The translations under genes were made by a program, and so were the position numbers. From Henricia sp. BOLD:AAB3569 (lineage: Eukaryota; Echinodermata; Asteroidea; Spinulosida; Echinasteridae): 64,000 bases of DNA. Shown here one piece after another: positions 41,088 through 50,200 of the stretch. The notes under the pieces are model-generated. The model was not told the DNA's origin, ran no database searches, and saw only the letters and a list, made by a program, of their open reading frames with translations. The first letter of the stretch is position 1. Each line of letters starts with the position of its first letter. The stretch spans positions 992,001-1,056,000 of the forward strand of contig JBBELK010000525.1 in assembly GCA_037783545.1 (NCBI GenBank), in the 5' to 3' direction.

Positions 41088-41250
41088 CTTGGTACAGTCT
41101 ACTCATATACCAAAAGAAGTGTCATGACAGTAAACAAACAAGAAACAAATATTTTCTTGAGAAATTGGTTTTATTGTCTCTCATACACAAGCAATCTAAC
41201 AACTCATTCTCTGTGATCTCAGAGCACCATTTTATTTTACATGCGAGTCT

Positions 41251-41667
41251 TTCCATGGTAAAGGAGGCATTTTGGCAACACAGACTATATTTTCCAGAAA
41301 ATACCTTTGTCTGGTCTCAAAATAAAAGAAATAAGTTTCAGTTGTTCTGAAGAGATAACATAGGCCCAAAAAGGGTTACAAATACATGTCGTGTGACAAC
41401 ATGCCTTTTTAAAAACCCTGTGTACAAATTTATAATATATGCTGGTAACCCAGACGGCCTAAAATGTAACACAAAGTGTCTGTCCCGGTTGCGAGCGTAC
41501 ATTTCAAAATTTAGAAAGACATGTTGTCACACTATTTGTAACCCATTTTTGGGCCTACGTTATCTCTTCAGAACAACTTAAACTTATTTCTTTTATTTTG
41601 AGACCAGATAAAGGTATTTTCTGGAAAATACGGTCTGTGTTGCCAAAATGCCACTTTACCGTGGAAA
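41251..41667. mobile_element. Foldback MITE F1, copy 1
   Basis: Entirely palindromic: ttccatggtaaaggaggcat to ccactttaccgtggaa, with ttttgagaccag and ttatctcttcagaacaac in both orientations. Same family as 43163-43577. Confidence 0.87.
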
Positions 41668-41958
41668 AACTTACGTACCTTAAAAATATAAATACAAATA
41701 TTTACTGCAAAAATTTTTTTTAAATTTCACGGAGGCCCCTGGTTCCTTTTGCATTTTCCAATGCCCCTTTCTAAACACAAAAATGGCACTGCCCCTTCAA
41801 TGACAAATTTCCTACCCTGTTAACTTGAAACTGCTGAATGGACCTCAAACATAAGGATGTCACGGTTTGCTTATATGCACGCATACATAACAGACCATGA
41901 CATTTTAGGTCCATTGGCCAATACCAGTAAGTTTAAACCAACCAAATAGTGTCTTGAT

Positions 41959-42471
41959 TAGGCTTGGGCAATTCCATACTGGAATCGAGTAGGGGAAATT
42001 CCATACTGGAATCGAGTAGGGGCGATTCCATATTTTTTAGGAACCGATTCCTTTTTAGCAATATTCAATTCCTAGTGATAACTTGCTGATTCCAGAAATT
42101 ACCTAGCAATTTTGACCCAAAACACTTGACTTCTGCAAGAGTATTCAGCCTCTGATAATTTCTACATAATAGGAACGTGTGTGACACAGGCCGACATCAT
42201 TTTATAGACGTTTAAGTGCCAAAAGATAGGTCGTCGTCTGCACAATATGCAGCATTGTCAACATAAGCCTGGTTTCCATATCATTGCAACAAATGTAGAC
42301 AAAGTTGTGCCGATTGTTTCCAGCAGTATTTGCATTGCAGTTGCTTGCCTTTAGTGTGTGTGTGTGTGTGTTATGATTAGATATGGAAACGAGGTTTTAA
42401 ATGCGCTAAATGTAGTTGATGTTTCCCGTGAAAAATTGAAGCCATTTTTATTTTGGAATCGCCCAAACCTA
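41959..42471. mobile_element. hAT-like MITE with GTCTTGAT target duplication
   Basis: Ends TAGGCTTGGGCAATTCCA and the inverted tggaatcgcccaaaccta, flanked by GTCTTGAT (41951-41958, 42472-42479). Eight-base duplication and TAGG-type ends fit the hAT superfamily. Near the left end a 27-base attccatactggaatcga unit is tandemly repeated. Confidence 0.8.
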
Positions 42472-42585
42472 GTCTTGATTATTTTGAATCACCATTTGAA
42501 TTGCGACTCGTTTGGGGGAAAAGAAAGCTACAATAAAGGTTTAACTTTATTTACATTGTCTTAAATAGTTTATATGTACAGTCAA

Positions 42586-42591
42586 TTTATT
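42586..42591 (-). terminator. Poly(A) signal of CBY1
   Basis: AATAAA on the minus strand, about 127 bases beyond the CBY1 stop. Confidence 0.5.
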
Positions 42592-42717
42592 AATTAAACC
42601 TGACACCTTGGTCCTATAAAAAATTCATGTACAGATTTGGTACCGTTAGGGTTAAACACAAGATGTAAACTGTAGCACAATTCTAAAGATCATCCTCGGG
42701 CAGTTCTTCCAGACATA

Positions 42718-44383
42718 TCACCTCCTTTTACTAGATCTCTTGTTGCCTGATCCATACTCGCCAAGATCTTGTTCTAATACTTGCTTCTCGGCAGTTGTTT
42801 GAGAAAGCTAAAATGCAAAAAATCGTGTGGTAATCAGCATTGTGAAATTTGGAAACCAAATGAAACTGAAAGAGAGAAAATAATAAATCCTCCATTATTA
42901 AAGTGATGAAAAGTGTGACTGCAGAATGGATCCCAACAAAATAAAACTTTGTTTTAGCTAGTTTATCTAGCTAGTTCATCCTAGGTAGTCTAGTTTGGTA
43001 ATTACCCTCCAAAAAACATTTCTCTATTATTTGTAAGCTTACTTTTTATCAAGATAGTAATCATCCTGTGAAATTATTTCGTCTGAATTACCCCCATTAA
43101 TGAGAAAAATGACAAAACTATTTAAATCTATTTATTTCATGCACAAAAACCGTACTTGGGTCCTTCCATGGTAAAGGGGGCATTTTGGCAACACAGACCA
43201 TATTTTCCCAGAAAATACCTTTGTCTGGTCTCAAAATAAAAGTTAAGTTTTAGTTGTTCTGAAGAGATAACTTGGGCCCAAAAAGTGTTACAAATAGTGT
43301 GACAACATGCCTTTCTAAAAACCTGTGTACAAAATTCCAATATACGCTCGTAACCGGGACGGGCTAAAATGTAACACAAGTGTCCGTCCCGGTTACGAGC
43401 GTATATTATAAATTTGTACACAGGGTTTTTAGAAAGGCATGTTGTCACACTATTTGTAACCCTTTTTGGGCCTAAGTTATCTCTTCAGAACAGCTTAAAT
43501 TTATTTCTTTTATTTTGAGACCAGACAAAGGTATTTCCTAAAAAAATATGGTCTGTTACCAAAATGCCCCATTTACCTTTTTGCTTCCACATCCAAATTG
43601 GGGATTGCAAATTTTCTGTTTTTTTCCCCATGGATACTATTTTGAGGAGGTATTTTATATGATTGTTAGGTTAGAACGAAATCTATTTCTGGAAAAATCT
43701 GAACACGCTGCTTGAAAACATTAAAACGGAACTTTACCATGTCCAGTAGTATCTCCACTCTAAGCTTCAAGAGGTTGTTTTCCTCCACAAGACCTTCATT
43801 TTGTTTCCGCAATTTGATAAATTCCCTCTGGCTCACACCTCCACTGCTCCCAGTAGATTCTATGAGGAAACCATCAAAGTAAATTACTTAAAGTTAGAAC
43901 ACATCATTGGTAATCTCGAAAATCAGAAATGCTCACATAACTTACAAAATATAAACATGATGACGGTAGTAAACTTCCCCTGAAATGGTTGTCTAAAGTG
44001 CTATAGTTTTTTAGAAATGAGTAAAACAATTATTTTTCGTCTTACGAGACGAAAATTCACATAGCCCCAAAATCATTTCGCCTTGGACCACTTCGTCCTG
44101 AACCACTTCCTCAAAACACTACATCGCCCAAAGGCCATGGTTCAGGGCAAAGTGGTTCAGGGCGAAATGACTGTAAACCCTATTTTATACCCGATATCCA
44201 GATGCCATTTTCAGCATCAAATTTGATAAGTTGTCCCGCGATGCGCATTGCCGGCTGGCCATAGTCAACTCCATACTCTTCCTCTCGGATAGAACTCTCA
44301 AGCTTGTTCAAGTTATTGAGAGATAGCGACCGTCGCGGTGGCGTTTTCTTGGTGTTGAACTTACTCCCCGGAAGAAGTGGCAT
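42718..44383 (-). CDS. CBY1: Chibby homologue (basal body / Wnt regulator), complete
   Basis: Minus-strand exons 44191-44383, 43738-43859 and 42718-42807 join in phase to 134 codons plus TGA (human CBY1 is 126). The N-terminus MPLLPGSKFNTKKTPPRRSL matches the Chibby opening, including the KKTPPR-S 14-3-3-type site; YGVDYGQPAMRIAGQLIKFD follows, and the C-terminal coiled coil (RKQNEGLVEENNLLKLRVEI) is conserved, with a basic end (RSSKRR). Chibby acts at centriole distal appendages in ciliogenesis and can antagonise beta-catenin. Intron 1 (331 bases) consists almost entirely of one MITE; intron 2 holds three repeats. A poly(A) signal (TTTATT on the plus strand, 42586-42591) lies downstream. It is convergent with TOMM22 and divergent from IFT140. 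Confidence 0.95.
42985..43160 (+). repeat. Interspersed repeat R3, copy 2
   Basis: Matches 8545-8775. CBY1 intron 2. Confidence 0.7.
43163..43577. mobile_element. Foldback MITE F1, copy 2
   Basis: Palindrome from ttccatggtaaagggggcat to aaatgccccatttacc; the central arms (cgtaaccgggacgg / ccgtcccggttacg) are almost perfect. CBY1 intron 2, sandwiched between R3 and R1. Confidence 0.9.
43582..43706 (-). repeat. Interspersed repeat R1, 3' truncated copy
   Basis: tgcttccacatccaaattgg to ggttagaacgaaatc is the reverse complement of the start of R1. It ends about 30 bases from CBY1 exon 2. Confidence 0.7.
43888..44182 (+). mobile_element. MITE family M1 copy filling CBY1 intron 1
   Basis: M1 sequence from acatcattggtaatctcgaa through the CGCCC units to gactgtaaaccct, lacking both TTAA tips. 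It occupies about 295 of the 331 intron bases and ends 8 bases from the CBY1 exon 1 donor. Confidence 0.8.
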
Positions 44384-44770
44384 CTTGTGTCAACTGTCAA
44401 AAGTCAATTAAAGAGAGACAGATCATGACAAAGTGTCTTGCCCAAGGACAGGCCAAACCTGTTATCAAATTCAAACTGTTCAAAATGAAAATCCATTTTT
44501 TTCTTAAAGATTTTGTGTGGCTCGTGTCAAGAACAGTCGGATCGTTCAAACTTCACTGTTCATTGTGATGCACCCTCTTTCTCCTCGAGGTGACCAACCT
44601 AGCATTTCGCCATTTTGACACGACCGTGTTCAATGTATAATACATGTATACGAAATAAAGACAGGCCCATACTTTCAGCTATCTGGAATTAAAGTTTTGT
44701 ATGCCCAACAGTAAATTACAAGAGCGCCCTCTCTCATCGTCTTTCACTCAGAGTCGGTCTTGGTTTTCCC

Positions 44771-44784
44771 GTCACCATGGTCAC
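44771..44784. promoter_or_regulatory. X-box-like palindrome between CBY1 and IFT140
   Basis: GTCACCATGGTCAC is a perfect palindrome with the layout of an RFX X-box (GTNNCC-AT-GGNAAC, one mismatch in the right half), about 390 bases upstream of the CBY1 ATG. RFX factors drive ciliary genes, and both flanking genes are ciliary, which makes the site plausible; binding is untested. Confidence 0.38.
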
Positions 44785-45232
44785 TGCTGCTGGTTCAGCA
44801 ATGCATGTTTGAGCTCAATATTCCCTTCCAAGGATATCTTCATTGCTAGTTTGTTTAGGGTGGCTTGGCTACTTACAGGTGCAATTTTACGATTACCATT
44901 CACCTTTTTAACTTATTTATAGGGCTGAAATTCCAAAAAGTAAAAATCGACCGCTCTCGCCTACTCACCGTTAAGTTGCTCTAGCGCCCTCTAGAGGTCT
45001 GTGTGTAACCCTAGCACTTGGACATAGACTGGTTTCAAGTCTATGGAATGAGACAATTCGTCAGTGATGGTTGTTTTTTACAAGTATTGTTTGTGGCCAA
45101 GTGTAGATATTAAATTATTTTCAACAACGGACACAGATTGTCCCACTAGGGACACAAACTGTCTGGGACTGCGGCTATCCCAATATTTGGAAGTTTAAAG
45201 TTATTGTAATTGTAGAGACTGGAATCCAGTCT

Positions 45233-45532
45233 TCAATTTAGAGACGGCTGTTTCATAAGTTTCTGAATTTTCGGTTCTTGAGCAACAGCCAACAGCCGTA
45301 TATATTTGACATTTCGGGCATATTTGGGTTCGTTGCTAGACGCCAAATGTTTTTGCCACAACTTCACGAAATCATCAACATGTCTTGATCTATCTCCGTC
45401 GTCAAGAATATATTCTTCCAAAAGAAAGGGTAAATATAGTTTATTCGTGTATAACATTTGAATTTGAAATTTATCCAACAGTGAAACGGGGACTGATTTG
45501 TGCAAGAACGAGCAAAATTTATCAGCCTGCAA
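45233..45532 (-). CDS. Unrecognised 99-codon ORF or exon
   Basis: An open frame rich in ordinary protein composition (LLEEYILDDGDRSRHVDDF, then KLWQKHLASS) ending in TAG or a similar stop after QKLMKQPSLN. A TTTGCAG acceptor lies exactly at its 5' end, so it could be the last exon of a gene or of a transposon whose other exons I cannot find. It lies between the divergent CBY1 and IFT140 genes. No family recognised. Confidence 0.3.
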   Translation of the reverse strand: MQADKFCSFLHKSVPVSLLDKFQIQMLYTNKLYLPFLLEEYILDDGDRSRHVDDFVKLWQKHLASSNEPKYARNVKYIRLLAVAQEPKIQKLMKQPSLN

Positions 45533-45824
45533 ATGCAGCCAACGTGCACATGGTGCATGACTAGCCCAGGTTGGACGTCGTCTTCATTGCATTACGAGTG
45601 ACGTCCAGGTCACGATGTCTCTAAACAGGGGGACTGAAACTTCCACATAAATTTTTGAGCTATTTTACCTTTTAGTGGACGTCGAATTGATGTCCGTATA
45701 TCCTTTGCGTCTTCAGTTACAGGAACGGAAGGTTTAAATGTCGTATATACCAAATTTGATGAACAAAATAGTGAAATCTAAGGCACAACATAACGTTAAA
45801 GTTCAGAGAAATAAATAACAGCTG

Positions 45825-45980
45825 CCGTCGCGTCACGCATCGTGAAGTTTGGATAGGCTTGCGCGTGCGGCGTCACGATTTCAGGCACGCAATGCGCCGA
45901 GGCCATTGCCCAGTTCAGTTGCGACGCGCGCACGGCCGGCCGCGCCGGCACGCGTACGCGGGACTCGACTACGCGCGCGG
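45825..45980 (+). promoter_or_regulatory. CpG-rich block, possible IFT140 promoter or 5' exon
   Basis: A markedly CG-rich stretch (gacgcgcgcacggccggccg and similar) in AT-rich surroundings, ending in a GTGAGA donor-like sequence near 45979. With the acceptor at 47203-47204 it could form a non-coding first exon of IFT140. Confidence 0.35.
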
Positions 45981-46345
45981 TGAGAACAAAATAAGCTGAA
46001 CGTAACTTGGCTGTAGTAGTGGATTATTTGTGCACAAATATATAGCAAATTAGCGTGACTTTTTGCCGTTTTCCTCCGGAATATGCAGTTCGGTGATGTG
46101 TAGTGGATTTCTAAACCCGGCAATCCCAAAGATTAGGACACATGGAACTTTGTTAGCACATTACTGGCTTCCTGCACAAGGTAGAAATATTGATTTTTTT
46201 TGTTACAAAAATTTTCACCCTGTTTTTGGAACTTCATATCCTGGACTCTGTATCCCCATGTAGTATGCGGTACAGAGTCCAACCTGGGCTAGTGCATGAC
46301 GTGCAGGTCGTTCAATGAGACTCACTAAAGTCTATGGGAAAGAAT

Positions 46346-46676
46346 TTGAACAAAGATTTGAAGGAAATTACCTCCTGGAATCAAATAGATAATCCAATTC
46401 TAAGATATAAGCCTACTTCCTACTTACACTTTTGTCGCAAATGTTGTTTTTCTATAGAAAAATAACATTTTCTCCTTCAAAACTTGCAGCTGATGCATGG
46501 ACCATTTCCATGATTTCATTTGCGCCGTAATTTTGTCCATACTGTCTGCAGTAATTTTATTGTTTATTTATCCCACAAATTGCAACGTTTCCGACAGAAG
46601 TGCAAGTGGGAAGTATATCTAATAATTGAATGATCTGTTGATTCCAGGAGGTAATTTCCTTAAAATCTTTGTTCAA
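46346..46676. mobile_element. Foldback element with TTGAACAAAGATTT ends
   Basis: gaacaaagatttgaaggaaa and the inverted tttccttaaaatctttgttc; a one-ended fragment lies at 15103-15165. Confidence 0.78.
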
Positions 46677-46905
46677 TGTATACAAACAAATGCCCTATTT
46701 TTTCCTTAAAATTACTTTTACTAGGAAAAACTTATAGGGGGCCTAATTCAAATAATTCTTCTGAGTTGCCCCATGCCCAGGCCATCCATAGGTTTAGTGC
46801 AGGAGGGAATATGTGACGTCCGACTTGTAAATTCTTTCCAAAGGGGTTTTCAAGCACATTAACATTAAGAGATGTTTTTATACTGTAGCTCCAAATTTGT
46901 TCTAA

Positions 46906-47164
46906 AGGCCCGTCTACACAAGCCAACATTCGTTGGCCAACAAAGTCCAACATGTGTCCAACGATATCGGCCCACCAAAGCTTTGATGGTGTGGACGCCA
47001 CTCCAGACGATGTTCAACATCCAGTTACCGCGCAGCCAACCACTGTCAAGTGCATCATATTAGGTAGTGTGGACGAGAGTGAGCGCATACGACAACACCC
47101 AACAAGTTCCAACATCATGTTTGACCTTGTTGGCCAACAAATGTTGGCTCGTGTAGACGGACCT
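46906..47164. mobile_element. MITE upstream of IFT140, TAA duplication (Harbinger-like)
   Basis: Ends AGGCCCGTCTACACAAGCCA and the inverted tggctcgtgtagacggacct, flanked by TAA (46903-46905, 47165-47167). It lies 40 bases before the acceptor that precedes the IFT140 start. Confidence 0.88.
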
Positions 47165-47204
47165 TAACCCTCAAATCTTTATCAAACTTTTCGTCTCATT
47201 TCAG

Positions 47205-47221
47205 TGTAACCTGATGATGTA
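47205..47221 (+). promoter_or_regulatory. IFT140 5' UTR with a two-codon upstream ORF
   Basis: A TTTCAG acceptor ends at 47204. The short leader then reads ATG ATG TAA TG: the upstream frame (47214-47222) stops with a TAA whose last A is the A of the IFT140 start codon. Confidence 0.45.
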
Positions 47222-50200
47222 ATGACGGTTTATTTTGACCATCGAGTGCAACCACCCTCAGATGGGCCAAATGTGGACATTGCTTGGCACCCAACACACC
47301 CATATCTGGCTGTAGCAACAAGGGGCGAAGTGGGCGGTGGCTATGTTCAACTTTATAATGAACAAGTAGGAATATCGTCTTTCATTAACCCTTTCAGCCC
47401 CAATGGCGACTTTAGTCGCCCGTGCACTGTACCACGCTTGAGCCCCAACGGCGACTATTGTCGCCGAGCGGAGTTCGCTTTTTCGAGCGGCTGTATTATT
47501 TTCGTTTGCCGCCCTCTGCTGTTGAATTTTGTTTAGCCAGAAAGGTCGTTGCCACCGCTTATTTATTTACAGTTTATTTATGCAACAAATATTTCATATT
47601 GAAAATCGAGTTTGAAAATAGCCAGAAGTTCAAGCCACGTTTTTGCTGTGTGTGTGTGAAAAAACGTGGGACTGGGGAGCACTGTGTGAATAAACAATGT
47701 GGGGCTGAAAGGGTTAAACAAACAAAAAATGCCTTTAAAGATGACTCTGCTAGGATCAGAACAAAAGGCCACTCATTTAAAGTAAGAGCGTGTCCAGATC
47801 ACATTTTTGATCTGCCCATTTTTCCCATGGGTGTTGAGATTTTGATACCATATCATTAAAACAAATTTTGTTCAGGGAGGCACTTTGGGCAGAGTGGCAC
47901 ACCCTGCCTCGGTGGCTGTCATGGAGACTAGTGCAGTCTACTTTTAGAAGGCTAAAAGTGATTTTCTGACTTTTACATTGGGACGTTATCATTTCGTCGT
48001 ATATGAGCGAGAGCAGCGTAGCGCACATGGACAGGGGACCAGTCTAGGCTTAACATAGTGTAAACAAAATTCATCCACGTTGGTGGGACTAATTTCTTTT
48101 AGACGCTATAGCGAGAAGTACAGTCACCAATCTGTTTGATAATTTTCGAATTATTCCAAAATTTTGCTCCAGTTTATCGTTTTCTGATGTTTGAGGCATC
48201 ATGGGAAAAGAACGACAAGGGTACAAAAGTCTTGAGATTACAAGGACCTCCATGGTGTGTTTTTAAATGTCTGATTTGGAATGTAAGGTAAGATTTTTGA
48301 CACAGGTTTTTGGACGAGTAAGGTCGTGTAGCATGATTGCACCATGGCGAATGGGGTTAAATTGGTAAAGGGCTAAAAGTGTAACATACAAAATGATAAC
48401 GTCCCAATGTAAACGTCAGAAAATCACTTTTAGCCTTCTAAAAGTAATAGACCGGCAGCCCAGAGGGTTTTGGTTAAACGAACGAGGTACCAACAACCGA
48501 GGGCAGGAACATTTAGGAAGTGACCTAGTATTTGCAGATCTGGGCGTCTGCCGGTGTCTCTCTGCTGCGTTTGACCCCTGGGGACCCCCAAAGGGGGCCA
48601 AAAATTGCGCTGGATCAAACATTCGAGGTACCACATGAAACTAAGTTTAGATGAAAGAGCACATCACACAGAGTACGGAATGGCCCTTGCCAGACGAAAT
48701 TTCTGCTGCAAAAGTCCCGCCAGACGCCCGCCAAAATCTCATTCCATATAATAAATGCAAGATACAACGGCCGTCGACAAACGAGTCCATTTGTTTTGAA
48801 CGGGTAGCTTTGACATACGGCTGTTCTGTGTTTCATCCGGCGTAAATCTGGGAGCGCTGTGATTGACTATGTTGAGTGGAGTTCTCGGGTACTGGGTTGG
48901 CAAAAAAAAAATTGACATAGCTAGTATCCATATCAAAATAAGAACTTTCTTAATTCAGCTTTTGTCCATTTGTTTTCGAATTCACTGAAGAAGAGGCAAG
49001 AACAGGGTGGGATTATGTACAGCGCAAGATATTCTTGATTGGTCACCATGGGTTACAATGTATGTACGTTAGTACCTACCTATAAATACTCAATGTAGGC
49101 TACGTGTAATGATCAAGTGTAAATTAAAGTGACTAAACTGTATCATTTTCTACCGTCAAAAGTTGCATCGGCGAAACTGACCACTGCTATAGGGCCTATC
49201 CAAATAAGCAAACACAACAAACGTTTCATCGATGATGAGCGCGGATTCTTGAACACTGATCCTTTTCGCGCGAAAAAAAAATTAACAGAATATTGTAATA
49301 CACAAAATCAAGTTGTTTATGTGGTTATCAGAGCAGCCTTTTACTCCAAATTCCCTCCAAACCGATTTCTGTGAAAGCGACGCGCGTCGAATTTACACAC
49401 AAAAAGGCAGTGTGTGAATATCCACCCTCATTATTGATGATAATTGGCCGTCTGAACATGCCTATGAAATTAGATGAATTGGAGATGCACACTGATTATT
49501 TGACGCGCGTTGCTTGACGAAAATGCGGGATGGAAGGAATTTGGAGTGCGGCATGGACATGCAAAAGTCATGTACATGTAGATGAATTGGATATGCACAC
49601 TAAACTTTTTTTCATGCACACTGAACTTTATTTACGCGTTCTGCATGCAAATTTGACGCGCGCTGCTTGAAGAAAATACGCCAGGAATTTGGAGTGAAGC
49701 GACACACAAGAATGTCCTGTTATTCTGGGATTTGCAGTGAGTCGGCTCATACAAATTCTCTGCGTGTAGCATTTTGTGAGGTGCAGTGACGCGCGTCAAA
49801 TTTACCCGCTTTTAAAGCCCGGCGCACAGTACTTTTGCGATTTATCGGCCTATCGGCCCACATGACCGGAAAGGTTTGGGCTGGAACTTCGGGCTGGTCT
49901 GACCGTACATGAACCGGGACAAATCAAAAATGTTTGTTAGATTTTTCTGTATTATCCGATGGTTTGGTAATGATCCGGTTTTTGGCCGGTAAATCACAAG
50001 CGCGTCTCTTTGAAAAATAAAGCCATAGGCCTATGAAGGGAAATGAGTCATTGAAAATCACAGATCTACACATTAATGTGCCAAGCACAGAATTTATTTA
50101 CTTTTGTAAAATGAGTTACCAGCCAATTATTAGCCTATATGGCAAATTGGGTTTTTAGAAACATTAGCAAAATAGTAAAAACAAAAATCACATATGATTT

